Origin: Dokdonella_A ginsengisoli
Lineage (GTDB): Bacteria; Pseudomonadota; Gammaproteobacteria; Xanthomonadales; Rhodanobacteraceae
NCBI RefSeq assembly: GCF_042652785.1
Contig: NZ_JBHSHD010000008.1
Location: 62,001 to 126,000, forward strand
Length of the DNA: 64,000 nucleotides
Direction of reading: 5' to 3'
Part shown: positions 35,807-44,344 of the stretch, in pieces
Layout: each line of letters starts with the position of its first letter
How positions within the stretch are numbered: position 1 is the stretch's first letter
The notes under the pieces: model-generated
The model's database searches: none
What the model saw: only the letters and a program-made list of their open reading frames with translations
Told to the model about the DNA's origin: nothing
Made by a program: the position numbers and the translations under genes

Positions 35807-37657
35807 ATGGACGCCGGCCTGACCCTGACCACCAACATGTCGCTCGTGTTCGCGCTGCTCGCGTTCACGGTGCTGATGCTGGTGCTCGAATGGATCCGCG
35901 CCGACCTCGTCGCCCTGCTGGTCATCGTCGTCATCGGCATCACGCGGCTGCTGCCGGTCGAACAGCTGTTCGACGGCTTCGCCGGCAACGCGGTGATCTC
36001 GCTGATCGCGGTCATGATCATGGGCGCGGGCCTGGACCGCACCGGCGTGCTGAGCAAGGCCGCCTCGTTCATCCTGCGCCTGGCCGGCGGCATCGAATCG
36101 CGCGTCTCGCTGCTGATCAACGCGATGGTCGGCAGCCTCTCCGCCGTGATCCAGAGCCAGGCCCTGTCGGCGCTGTTCCTGCCCGTGGTCAGCCGCGTCA
36201 GCGCGCGCACCGGCCTGCCGCTGAAGCGGCTGCTGCTGCCGATGGCGTGCATGATCCTGTGCGGCACGAACATCACGATGATCTCGAATTCGCCGCTGAT
36301 CCTGCTCAACGACCTGATCGCCAGCGCGAACCGCAACCTGCCGCCCGGCGCGCAGACCATCCAGACCTTCAGCCTGTTCGCGATCGCACCGATCGGCATT
36401 CCGCTGCTGCTGGCGGGCCTGGCCTACTTCGCGCTGTTCACGCGCAGGCTGCTGCCCAGCGATGAAGAACGCCAGAAGGTGACGCCAGGGCGGACGGAGA
36501 CCTACTTCGCCGAGACCTACGGCATCGACGGCGACGTGGTCGAGCTGGTCGTGACCACCGACAGTCCGCTGGTCGGCATGAGCGTGGGCGAGGTCGAGCA
36601 GCTGCGCGGCGCGCCGCTGATCCTCGCCCTGAAGACCGGCAACGAGGCGCGCCTGGCGCCGCCCGGCGACCAGATGATCTGGGTCGGCAGCGTGCTCGGC
36701 GTGCTCGGCAAGCGCGAGGCGGTGGCCGAGTTCGCCAACAACCAGCTCTGCCAGGTGCAGACGCGCCTGCGCAACTTTGCCGACCTGTTCAATCCGAGCC
36801 GCGCCGGCATCGCCGAGGCGGTGATTCCGCCGAGTTCGCGCTGGATCAAGAAGGCGGTCGGCGAACTGCGCCTGCGCAAGACGCACGGCATCTCCGTACT
36901 CGCGGTCAACCGCGGCGAGCAGGTGTTCCGCGAGGACGTGCGCAAGGTCGCGCTGCGCGCCGGCGACACCCTCGTGCTGCACGGCTTCTGGCGCGACCTG
37001 GCGCAGACCGCCGAATCGCACGACTTCGTCGTCGTCACCGACTACCCGAAGGAAGAACAGCGCCCGAGCAAGATCTGGCACGCGACGGCGTTCTTCGCGC
37101 TGGCGATGGGGCTGGGCCTGTTCACCGACCTGAAGCTGTCGATCGCCATGCTGGTCGGCGCGGTCGGCATGCTGCTGTCGGGCGTGCTGAACATGGACGA
37201 GGCCTACGGCGCGATCAACTGGAAGACGATCTTCACCCTGGCCTGCCTGATCCCGCTCGGCTGGGCGATGGACTCGACCGGCGCGGCGGCCTGGCTCGCG
37301 CAGGAAGTGCTGGTCTACCTCGGCACGCTGCCGCAGTGGGGCCTACAGGCGGTGGTCGCGATCCTCGCCCTGCTGTTCTCGCAGGTGGTCTCCAACGTCG
37401 GCGCGGCGGTCATCACGGTGCCGATGGCGATCAACATCGCGCTGGCCTCGGGCGGCAATCCGTCGGTGTACGCGCTGATCGTGGCGATCTCGACCTCCAA
37501 CACCTTCATCATGCCGAGCGCGAACCCGGTGATCATGATCGTCGCCGGCCCCGGCGGCTATCGCCGCCGAGACTTCCTGCGCGTGGGCATCCCGCTGACC
37601 GTGCTGATGCTGGTGGTGCTGCTGCTGTCGGTGAACCTGGTCTTCGGAGGCCTCTGA
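35807..37657 (+). CDS. SLC13/DASS-like anion permease with two central TrkA-C domains
   Basis: A 616-residue membrane transporter. The N-terminal half has about five helices (including SLVFALLAFTVLMLVLEWI and VISLIAVMIMGAGLDRTG). Two cytoplasmic RCK/TrkA-C domains follow (about 230-310 and 330-405: ETYGIDGDVVELVVTTDSPLVGMSVGEVEQL; RWIKKAVGELRLRKTHGISVLAVNRGEQ). The C-terminal helices include SNTFIMPSANPVIMIVAGPGGY, a typical DASS/citrate-type substrate loop. Family members move sulfate or dicarboxylates. Substrate is not predictable here. Confidence 0.88.
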   Translation: MDAGLTLTTNMSLVFALLAFTVLMLVLEWIRADLVALLVIVVIGITRLLPVEQLFDGFAGNAVISLIAVMIMGAGLDRTGVLSKAASFILRLAGGIESRVSLLINAMVGSLSAVIQSQALSALFLPVVSRVSARTGLPLKRLLLPMACMILCGTNITMISNSPLILLNDLIASANRNLPPGAQTIQTFSLFAIAPIGIPLLLAGLAYFALFTRRLLPSDEERQKVTPGRTETYFAETYGIDGDVVELVVTTDSPLVGMSVGEVEQLRGAPLILALKTGNEARLAPPGDQMIWVGSVLGVLGKREAVAEFANNQLCQVQTRLRNFADLFNPSRAGIAEAVIPPSSRWIKKAVGELRLRKTHGISVLAVNRGEQVFREDVRKVALRAGDTLVLHGFWRDLAQTAESHDFVVVTDYPKEEQRPSKIWHATAFFALAMGLGLFTDLKLSIAMLVGAVGMLLSGVLNMDEAYGAINWKTIFTLACLIPLGWAMDSTGAAAWLAQEVLVYLGTLPQWGLQAVVAILALLFSQVVSNVGAAVITVPMAINIALASGGNPSVYALIVAISTSNTFIMPSANPVIMIVAGPGGYRRRDFLRVGIPLTVLMLVVLLLSVNLVFGGL

Positions 37658-37748
37658 GGCCGCCCGAACGGGGCCGTGTCGCGGCGCCGGGCAACGGAGT
37701 ACGCTGTGCGTGGAATGGCCCGCAGGGACGCCTGACGGAGATCTTCCC

Positions 37749-38108
37749 ATGACCCGCTTCGCTTCCTTTCCGCTTCTCGCCCTGGTCCTGTGCAGCACGC
37801 CCGCGTTCGCCGCGAACTGCCAGGTGAGCGGTACGGTCTACGACTTCCAGGGCCGTCCGCTGCGCGACGCCGTGGTCCGGCTCGTCGACCTCGACACGCG
37901 CCAGGCGCGCTTCGTGATGGCCGACGCCCAGGCCGCGTTCACGATCCACGCCGACGCCGCGCCGGACTACCGCCTCGACGTGCTCAGCGAGCCGACGCGC
38001 GTGACCGGTTCGAACATCCCGACGCGCTCGATCCTCGGCATGACCTCGCCGTTCGCCTGCCAGACCGGCCAGGCGGCGCGCCAGGACGTGCGCGTGCAGA
38101 TCGAGTGA
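37749..38108 (+). CDS. Small exported protein with carboxypeptidase-regulatory-like fold
   Basis: A 119-residue protein. The signal peptide is RFASFPLLALVLCSTPAFA, then ANCQVSGTVYDFQGRPLRDAVVRLVDLDTRQARFVMADAQAAFTIHADAAPDYRLDVLS, a transthyretin/CarbopepD_reg-like beta-sandwich. A Cys near each end (NCQV and PFACQ) may form a disulfide. ATG 37749 has GGAG upstream; a longer frame from 37710 lacks a leader. Role unknown. Confidence 0.75.
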   Translation: MTRFASFPLLALVLCSTPAFAANCQVSGTVYDFQGRPLRDAVVRLVDLDTRQARFVMADAQAAFTIHADAAPDYRLDVLSEPTRVTGSNIPTRSILGMTSPFACQTGQAARQDVRVQIE

Positions 38109-38115
38109 CGGCGGT

Positions 38116-38448
38116 TCAGCGCAGCACGATCGCGCCGTCGACGACCTCGACCGGCGCCGCCACCAGGCGGCTGCCGCGGCACGGTCCGGCGATGCAGTCG
38201 CCGCTGTCGACGGCGAACGTCGCGCCGTGCGCGGCGCAGATCAGGCGGCCGTCGCGCACCAGGAAGCGGCCCGGCGCGTAGTCGAGGTTGCGCCCCTGGT
38301 GCGGGCATTCGTTGTGATAGGCGAAGGCGCGCCCGCCCTGGCGCAGCAGGATCAGCTCGTAGCCGCCGTCCGGCGCGTCCACGCGCGCGGCGACGGCATC
38401 GCCGTCGGGAATGTCCTCGAGCCGGCACAGCGGCGCCGGCGGGTTCAT
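38116..38448 (-). CDS. Rieske [2Fe-2S] ferredoxin-like protein
   Basis: A 110-residue soluble protein with both Rieske ligand boxes: CPHQG (about 45-49) and CAAHG (about 67-71), separated by 17 residues, coordinating a 2Fe-2S cluster with two Cys and two His. The length is that of stand-alone ferredoxins of dioxygenase or nitrite-reductase-small-subunit type. No oxygenase is nearby. It is convergent with the gene ending at 38108, only seven bases away. Confidence 0.9.
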   Translation of the reverse strand: MNPPAPLCRLEDIPDGDAVAARVDAPDGGYELILLRQGGRAFAYHNECPHQGRNLDYAPGRFLVRDGRLICAAHGATFAVDSGDCIAGPCRGSRLVAAPVEVVDGAIVLR

Positions 38449-38548
38449 ACTTTCAGCACTTGTCGGCTCGCGATCCGCACCCATACTGGGTTTTCGTGCC
38501 GCCGGCAGGGAGGGCGGGGGCGCCATGTTCGCATACGGAGTTCCTGGC

Positions 38549-38839
38549 ATGTATCTCGGTTCGTTCCGCACGTTTCGCCCGCGCCATCCGCTCGCGCGGA
38601 TCGCCATGGCCGTGCTCGGCGTGATCGCGGTGCTGGTTCTGGTCACCCTCGGCCTGTTCGCCGTCGCGGCGCTGGCGATCGGCGGCGGCGTGTTCGTGCT
38701 GATCAACGCGCTGCGCGGAACGCTGCGTCCGGCCGCGCCCGCGCAGCCCTCGCCGCAGCCGCAGCGCACGCGCAGCGGCGTCATCGAAGGCGAATACACG
38801 GTGGTCGAATCCGCCCCCGCGCGCGGCCCCGGACACTAG
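38549..38839 (+). CDS. Small membrane protein
   Basis: A 96-residue protein with one long or two adjacent hydrophobic helices (about 17-58: ARIAMAVLGVIAVLVLVTLGLFAVAALAIGGGVFVL) and a proline-rich cytoplasmic tail ending GVIEGEYTVVESAPARGPGH. ATG 38549 is chosen because ACGGAGTT sits at the right distance; an upstream ATG at 38525 is possible. Family not recognised; function unknown. Confidence 0.65.
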   Translation: MYLGSFRTFRPRHPLARIAMAVLGVIAVLVLVTLGLFAVAALAIGGGVFVLINALRGTLRPAAPAQPSPQPQRTRSGVIEGEYTVVESAPARGPGH

Positions 38840-38894
38840 CGGCGGCGCAAGATCCGGATGGCCGCGGCATGGTCTGCGGCGTAGATTGCGCCGC

Positions 38895-39755
38895 ATGAAC
38901 GCCCGCCCGGCCCTTACCGATCCGCTCGAGCACGCACGCCGCCTGATCGAGGACGCGCGCGGCGAAGGAACGGACCTGAGCAGCCTCGCGCGCTCGGTGG
39001 GCTTAAGCCCGACCCACCTGCAGCGGCGCTTTCGCGCGCGCTTCGGCCTGTCGCCGGCCGAATACGCACGCAGGCTGAAGCTGGACGCGTTCAAGTCCGC
39101 ACTGCGCCGCGGCAGCGCCGTGACCGACGCGGTCTACGACGCCGGCTTCGGCTCCGGCAGCCGGATCTACGAGAACGCCGACGCGCTGCTCGGCATGACG
39201 CCCGGCGCCTACCGCAGCGGCGGCGCCGACGTCGAGCTGCGCTACACGACGCTCGACACCGCGCTCGGACGGCTGCTCGTGGCGGCGACCTCGCGCGGCA
39301 TCTGCGCTGTGGCGGTCGGCGCCAGCGACCGCCGCCTGCTCGCCGACCTGCGCGCCGAGTTCCCGCGCGCGAAGCTCGAGCGCGTGGACGCCGGCCGCGA
39401 CGAGTGGCTGCGGGCGATCGTCGAGCGCGTGCTCGCCGATCTCGCCGGCAAGACGCCGGGCGACACGCCGCTGCCGCCGTTCGACCTGCGCGCCACCGCA
39501 TTCCAGTGGCGCGTGTGGCAGGCGCTGACGCGGATTCCGCGCGGCCAGACGCGCAGCTACGCGCAGGTCGCCCAGGCCATCGATGCGCCGCGCGCGGTGC
39601 GCGCCGTCGCGCGCGCCTGCGCGACCAACCGGCTCGCCTTCGTGGTGCCCTGCCACCGCGTCGTGCGCGCCGACGGCCAGGCCGGCGGATGGCGCTGGGG
39701 CGTGCCGCGCAAGCGGCGCCTGCTCGCGATCGAATCGGCAATGGCTCCATCCTGA
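38895..39755 (+). CDS. Ada-like methylated-DNA-protein cysteine methyltransferase with AraC-type HTH
   Basis: A 286-residue protein fusing an AraC-type helix-turn-helix (about 10-105: DLSSLARSVGLSPTHLQRRFRARFGLSPAEYARRLKLDAFK) to an Ogt/MGMT domain (about 115-285). The latter has FQWRVWQALTRIPRGQTRSYAQVAQAI and the active-site PCHRVVRADG (Cys near 252). The zinc-binding N-terminal domain of E. coli Ada (methylphosphotriester-sensing) is missing. It probably repairs O6-methylguanine and has DNA-binding capacity without the classical switch. It is a standalone gene. Confidence 0.92.
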   Translation: MNARPALTDPLEHARRLIEDARGEGTDLSSLARSVGLSPTHLQRRFRARFGLSPAEYARRLKLDAFKSALRRGSAVTDAVYDAGFGSGSRIYENADALLGMTPGAYRSGGADVELRYTTLDTALGRLLVAATSRGICAVAVGASDRRLLADLRAEFPRAKLERVDAGRDEWLRAIVERVLADLAGKTPGDTPLPPFDLRATAFQWRVWQALTRIPRGQTRSYAQVAQAIDAPRAVRAVARACATNRLAFVVPCHRVVRADGQAGGWRWGVPRKRRLLAIESAMAPS

Positions 39756-39859
39756 GCGCACGCAATGGAACTCGCGAGGAGCCACCGGCCTGCCTATCCT
39801 GACGCTCGCGTCCCTCCCTGCCCCATGACCCGCTTCCGGCGCCGCCGCGCCGATTTCCG

Positions 39860-40780
39860 ATGAACGACTCCTCGTCTTGCGTACCCGCCGAGACGGCGCC
39901 GCCGTCCGCGCTGCTGGCGCCGCGCGTGCTGGTGCCGCTGTCGCTGCTCGCGCTTTACCTGATCTGGGGATCGACCTACCTGGCGATCCGCGTCGCGCTG
40001 GCCAGCTATCCGCCGTTCCTGATGGCCGGCGTGCGCTTCCTCTGCGCCGGCGTCGCGCTGTACGCCTTCCTGCGCTGGCGCGGCATGGCCGCACCGACGC
40101 GTGCGCAATGGCTCAATGCGGCGGTCACCGGCACCCTGCTGCTCGGCTTCGGCAACGGCCTGGTGTGCTACGCCGAACAGAGCGTCAACTCGGGACTGGC
40201 CGCCGTCGCGGTCGCCGCGATGCCGCTGTTCGCCGCGCTGTTCGGCGGCATGTACGGCTACTGGCCGCAGCGCCTGGAATGGCTCGGCCTCGGCGTCGGC
40301 TTCGCCGGCGTGATCCTGCTGAACTTCGGCGGCGGCCTGGCCGGCGCGCCGCTCGGCGCGGTCGCGCTGGTCGTCGCGGCGGCGGCCTGGGCGTTCGGCT
40401 CGGTCTGGAGCCGCCGCCGCGACATGCCGCCGGCCGCGATGAACACCGCCGCGCAGATGCTGACCGGCGGCGCGATCCTTTTCATCGGCGCGCTGCTCGC
40501 CGGCGAACGCCTGCCGGCGGCGCCGACGACGAGTTCGACGCTGGCCCTGGTCTATCTCGGCGTGTTCGGCTCGATCGTCGCGTTCTCCGCCTACCTGTAC
40601 CTGCTCAACACCGTGCGTCCGGCGCTGGCGACGAGCTACGCCTACGTGAATCCGCCGGTGGCGGTGCTGTTCGGCGCGCTGCTCGGTGGCGAGGCGGTAC
40701 ACACGCTCGACGTGGTGGCGATGGCGGTGATCCTCGGCGGTGTCGCGCTGATCGCGCTGGCGCGCGAGCGAAAGGCGTAG
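39860..40780 (+). CDS. EamA/DMT-superfamily transporter (YedA-like)
   Basis: A 306-residue inner-membrane protein of about ten helices in two EamA repeats. SLLALYLIWGSTYLAIRVALASYPPFLMAGVRFLCAG opens the first, and ALVVAAAAWAFGSVWSRR and VFGSIVAFSAYLYLLNTVRPALATSYAYVNPPVAVLFGALLGGE are in the second. These phrases are close to YedA-type exporters. Substrate unknown; metabolite efflux is the usual family role. Confidence 0.88.
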   Translation: MNDSSSCVPAETAPPSALLAPRVLVPLSLLALYLIWGSTYLAIRVALASYPPFLMAGVRFLCAGVALYAFLRWRGMAAPTRAQWLNAAVTGTLLLGFGNGLVCYAEQSVNSGLAAVAVAAMPLFAALFGGMYGYWPQRLEWLGLGVGFAGVILLNFGGGLAGAPLGAVALVVAAAAWAFGSVWSRRRDMPPAAMNTAAQMLTGGAILFIGALLAGERLPAAPTTSSTLALVYLGVFGSIVAFSAYLYLLNTVRPALATSYAYVNPPVAVLFGALLGGEAVHTLDVVAMAVILGGVALIALARERKA

Positions 40781-40805
40781 CGGACCGAGGGCGCGGGAAG
40801 CGGGC

Positions 40806-40880
40806 TTCTCGCAGAGCCGCAGAGGGCGCCCAGAAGAGGAATCTTTACCTCCGCGTCTCCGCGTCCCTGCGAGAGATCTT
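40806..40880. repeat. Palindromic repeat element, copy 1
   Basis: An imperfect long inverted repeat. The left arm begins TTCTCGCAGAGCCGCAGAGG (from 40806) and the right arm ends CGCGTCCCTGCGAGAGA, followed by TCTTTTTCCC. Its arms resemble those of the better-preserved copy at 54400-54480. It lies between the convergent genes ending at 40780 and 40952 and could act as a terminator. Confidence 0.7.
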
Positions 40881-40915
40881 TTTCCCTCGAGGCGGACGCA
40901 CCCGCGAACGAAACC

Positions 40916-40943
40916 GGCCCCGGGACAAGGTCGTCCCGGGGCC
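40916..40943 (-). terminator. Terminator of the ABC efflux operon
   Basis: A perfect 11-bp stem GGCCCCGGGAC/GTCCCGGGGCC with a 6-base loop lies 9 bases after the minus-strand permease stop at 40952. On the minus strand it is followed by GGTTTCGTT. Confidence 0.85.
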
Positions 40944-40951
40944 GATAGCGG

Positions 40952-42265
40952 CTACAGCTCGCGCAACGCCGTCGTCACCGGCAGGCGCGCAGCGCGCAGC
41001 GCGGGATACAGGCCGCCGATGAAGCCGATCGCCAGCGCCCATTTCAGGCCGGTCCACAGCAGCGACGGCGAAACCTTGAAGTCGAACGTGAGCTGGCCGA
41101 CGCCGGACATTGTCGACGCCGTGTAGCCGTTGAAGACCAGCCAGGCGATCGCGCCGCCGATCGCGCCGCCGATCAGGGCGAGCAGCATCGTCTCGAGCAT
41201 GATCGCCACCACCACCGGCACGCCGCGGAAGCCGATCGCGCGCAGGGTGGCGATCTCCCGCGCGCGCGTAGCGACGGCGGCGAACATCGTGTTCAGCGCG
41301 CCGAACACCGCGCCGATGCCCATGATCGCGCCGACCACGATGCCGATGAAGGTGATCACCTTGGCGATCTGCTCGGACTGCTTGCTGAAGTATTCGATCG
41401 TCGTGCTGGTGTCCACCTGCAGGCGCGGATCGGAGGCCAGCGAGGCCTTGAACGGTTCGAACGCGTCGGCGCCGGTCAGGCGCACGAACACCGAGCTGAT
41501 GCTGCTGCCGCTGCGGTAGGCCGGGCCGATCACGTCGGCATCGCCCCACAGCTCCGACTCCATCGCGTCCTTCGACTCGAAGATGCCGACGATCTTCCAG
41601 GTCTGGCTGCCGAGCCGGATCTCGCGATCGACGTCGAGCCCCTCGAACTGGCGCTGCGCACCCTTGCCGGCGACGAGTTCGCGCAGGCCCGGCTGGAACT
41701 TGCGGCCGGCAACGATCTGCGCGTTCGGGCGCAGCTTCCACGCGCCCTCGCCGACACCGCGCAGCTGCACGCTGCCGAAATCCTCCTCGACGTTGCCGCC
41801 CTTGATCGGCAGGTTCGCCGCGACCACCAGTTCGGAGGAAGTGATCGGCTTGCCCTGCTCGTCCTTGGCGATGCCGGGCGCCTGTTCGATCACCAGCGCG
41901 TTGTCCTTCGACAGCACGGAGGCGACCTCGGCCGCCGAGGCGCCGCGCATGACGATCGCGGTGTCGTCGCTGCCGCTGCGGCGCAGCGTCTCGCTGTAGC
42001 CCTCGGCCATCGCCAGCATCGCCACCAGCACGGCGACCACGCCGGCGATGCCGATCACGATCACCGCCGAGGAGCCGAGCCGCTGCGGCAGGGTGCTGAC
42101 GCCGATGCCGGTGACCGAGGCGGCCTGGCGGCCGCGCCGCGTCAGCAGCATCCACGCGAGCAGCGCGGCGAGCACCAGGACCAGCCCGACCCATGGCAGC
42201 ATCAGGAACAGTGCGACGCCGACGACGGCGGCGAGGAAGGTGAGGAGACCGATCAGGAATTTCAT
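40952..42265 (-). CDS. MacB-like FtsX-family ABC permease (second)
   Basis: A 437-residue permease. It has an N-terminal pair of helices (about 4-45), another near 60-90, a large periplasmic MacB core domain (about 95-290), and three C-terminal FtsX helices (about 310-345, 360-385 and 405-430). The motif GALNTMFAAVATRAREIATLRAIGFRGVPV is typical for this family. It is the last gene of the adaptor-ATPase-permease-permease operon. With its sister permease it should form a mechanotransmission-type transporter rather than a classical importer. Confidence 0.92.
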   Translation of the reverse strand: MKFLIGLLTFLAAVVGVALFLMLPWVGLVLVLAALLAWMLLTRRGRQAASVTGIGVSTLPQRLGSSAVIVIGIAGVVAVLVAMLAMAEGYSETLRRSGSDDTAIVMRGASAAEVASVLSKDNALVIEQAPGIAKDEQGKPITSSELVVAANLPIKGGNVEEDFGSVQLRGVGEGAWKLRPNAQIVAGRKFQPGLRELVAGKGAQRQFEGLDVDREIRLGSQTWKIVGIFESKDAMESELWGDADVIGPAYRSGSSISSVFVRLTGADAFEPFKASLASDPRLQVDTSTTIEYFSKQSEQIAKVITFIGIVVGAIMGIGAVFGALNTMFAAVATRAREIATLRAIGFRGVPVVVAIMLETMLLALIGGAIGGAIAWLVFNGYTASTMSGVGQLTFDFKVSPSLLWTGLKWALAIGFIGGLYPALRAARLPVTTALREL

Positions 42266-42278
42266 GGTGAGTTTCTCC

Positions 42279-43442
42279 TCAACGTCCGGCCAGCGCGTCG
42301 ACGATGTTCAGGCGCATCGCGCGCAGCGCCGGCAGCGCGCCGATGACGAGGCCGATGGCGAGCATCAGCGCCAGGCCGAGCAGCCAGCTGCTCAGGCCCA
42401 CCGGCGGCAGGTTCAGCATGCCGTTGCTGTTGGCGGTGATCGCCGGGGCGAGCAGGCTGACCAGGCCGATGCCGATCAGGCCGCCGATCAGCAGCAGCAG
42501 GATCGATTCGGCCAGCACCAGGCCGAGCACGCTGGTGTTGGAGAAGCCGATCGTCTTCAGTACCGCAAGCTCCGAGGTGCGCTCGCGCACCGCCTGCATC
42601 ATCGTGTTGCCGGTCAGCAGCAGCAGGGTGAAGAACACCGCGCCCATGATCGAGGTCACGATCAGGCCGATGTCGGCCACGTTCTTCATCCACGAGGCCA
42701 TCGCCGCCTGTTCGGTCTGCGTCTTGGTCTCGTGATCGGAGTTGGCCGACAGGCCGTCGATCGCCTTGGCCACGCGGTCGGCACTGGCCGGATCGGTGAC
42801 GCGCGTGACGTACCAGCCGACGGTGCCGCGGTTGTACGGCGTGGTCTCGTCGAAGTTCTTCCAGTGCAGGAGGAACATCTGGTCGTACCAGGAGTTCTTC
42901 TCGTCCTTGGAGTGGATGAGGCCGACCAGATCGAAGTTCCAGTTCTTGCTGCCGGACTTGTCCGGGAAGATGGTCGACTGCAGCGGAATCTTGTCGCCGA
43001 CCTTCCAGCCGTACTTCTGCGCCAGCACCGCGCCGACCACGGCGCCGTTGGGCGTCGTGTCGAACGCCTTGCGCTCCTCCGGCGAGATCGAGATCTCCGG
43101 GTACATGTCGATGTAGTTGGGCGCCACCGCGAAGGAGAAGATCTGGTTGTGCGGATCCTGGTAGGCGCCGCCGAACCAGTTGGCGTAGGTGACCGTCTCC
43201 ACGCCGTCGACCGCGGCGATGCGCGATTCGAGCGACAGCGGCAGGGTCTGGATGAACGACAGGCGCGAGCCGGTCTGCAGGCGCTTGGCGCCGTTGGCCG
43301 ACTTGCCGACGTCGTCGAAGGAGATGCGCACGGCGTCGAGCAGGCCGAACAGCAGGAACGCCGCGACGATCGAGACCAGGGTCAGGATCGTGCGCGTCTT
43401 GCGGCGGAACAGCGCGGCCCAGATGAGATGCAGGTATTTCAT
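42279..43442 (-). CDS. MacB-like FtsX-family ABC permease (first)
   Basis: A 387-residue permease with one N-terminal helix (about 17-40), a periplasmic core (about 45-260) and three C-terminal FtsX helices. The signature is NTMMQAVRERTSELAVLKTIGFSNTSVLGLVLAESILLLLIGG. The GGGAxY-type core differs from its partner, so the two permeases probably form a heterodimer. It lies 13 bases from the next gene and is preceded by a 141-base spacer with two hairpins (43467-43488 and 43547-43568). Confidence 0.92.
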   Translation of the reverse strand: MKYLHLIWAALFRRKTRTILTLVSIVAAFLLFGLLDAVRISFDDVGKSANGAKRLQTGSRLSFIQTLPLSLESRIAAVDGVETVTYANWFGGAYQDPHNQIFSFAVAPNYIDMYPEISISPEERKAFDTTPNGAVVGAVLAQKYGWKVGDKIPLQSTIFPDKSGSKNWNFDLVGLIHSKDEKNSWYDQMFLLHWKNFDETTPYNRGTVGWYVTRVTDPASADRVAKAIDGLSANSDHETKTQTEQAAMASWMKNVADIGLIVTSIMGAVFFTLLLLTGNTMMQAVRERTSELAVLKTIGFSNTSVLGLVLAESILLLLIGGLIGIGLVSLLAPAITANSNGMLNLPPVGLSSWLLGLALMLAIGLVIGALPALRAMRLNIVDALAGR

Positions 43443-43466
43443 GTGTGTACCTCGCTCGCTTTTCTC

Positions 43467-43568
43467 CTTCTCCCGCGAACGGGAGAAGAGGCCGAAGGCG
43501 GATGAGGGATTTTCCGGAGCGGCGTGCTCCGATCGCCCTCACCCTTCCTCTCCCGCAGGCGGGAGAGG
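43467..43568. repeat. Two CTTCTCCCG/CCTCTCCCG hairpin elements inside the ABC operon
   Basis: Two similar stem-loops: CTTCTCCCG-CGAA-CGGGAGAAG (43467-43488) and CCTCTCCCG-CAGG-CGGGAGAGG (43547-43568). Both lie between ATPase and permease genes in an otherwise tight operon. Similar CTCTCCCGC..GCGGGAGAG palindromes are common dispersed repeats in xanthomonads, from memory. They might attenuate transcription into the permease genes. Confidence 0.65.
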
Positions 43569-43583
43569 GTTTGCATCCTTGCG

Positions 43584-44276
43584 TTACGCCGCGACGGCGC
43601 CCTGCTCCACCAGCGTGCCCTTGTCCAGATGCAGCGTGTGCCGCGCGTACTCGGCCGCCTTCGGATCGTGCGTGACCATGATGATGGTCTTGCCGTGTTC
43701 GCGGTTGAGCGTCTGCAGCAGCCCGAGCACATCCTCGGCGGACTGGCGGTCGAGGTCGCCGGTCGGCTCGTCGCAGACCAGCAGCTTCGGGTCGGACACG
43801 ATCGCGCGCGCGATCGCCACGCGCTGCTGCTGGCCGCCGGAAAGCTCGGTCGGCTTGTGCGTCGTGCGCTCGGCCAGGCCGACCAGCTGCAGCGCGATCG
43901 CCGCGTTCCTCTTGCGCTGCGCCGCCGACAGCTTGGTCAGCAGCAGCGGCAGCTCGACGTTCTTCTGCGCGGTCAGCATCGGCAGCAGGTTGTAGAACTG
44001 GAAGATGAAGCCGACGTGGTTGGAGCGCCACTTCGCCAGCGCGCCTTCGCCCAGGGTGTCGATGCGCTCGCCGCCGACCGACAGCGTGCCCTCGGTCGGC
44101 GAGTCCAGCCCGCCGATCAGGTTCAGCAGCGTCGTCTTGCCGGAGCCGGACGGCCCCATCAGCGCGAGGAAGTCGCCTTCGGCGATGTCGAGATTGATGT
44201 GGTGCAGCACCTCGACCTTCTGCTTGCCGCGCTCGTAGGTCTTGCTGAGATTGCGGATTTCCACCAGGTTGCCCAT
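43584..44276 (-). CDS. ABC transporter ATP-binding protein (MacB/LolD-type)
   Basis: A 230-residue ATPase starting MGNLVEIRNLSKTYERGKQ; an upstream in-frame start overlaps the previous gene and is disfavoured because GGAG precedes ATG 44276. Walker A GPSGSGKTTLL is at about 41-51, the Q-loop in GFIFQFYNLLPMLTA, signature LSGGQQQRVAIARAI, Walker B LLVCDEPTGDLD and H-loop VTHDP. The family energises export or lipoprotein release through FtsX-type permeases. Confidence 0.95.
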   Translation of the reverse strand: MGNLVEIRNLSKTYERGKQKVEVLHHINLDIAEGDFLALMGPSGSGKTTLLNLIGGLDSPTEGTLSVGGERIDTLGEGALAKWRSNHVGFIFQFYNLLPMLTAQKNVELPLLLTKLSAAQRKRNAAIALQLVGLAERTTHKPTELSGGQQQRVAIARAIVSDPKLLVCDEPTGDLDRQSAEDVLGLLQTLNREHGKTIIMVTHDPKAAEYARHTLHLDKGTLVEQGAVAA

Positions 44277-44344
44277 CGCTGACTCCTCGGCTGTGCTGTC
44301 CGTACGACGATCCGGAATGCCGGCTTTCGACATCCGGCCGGAAC

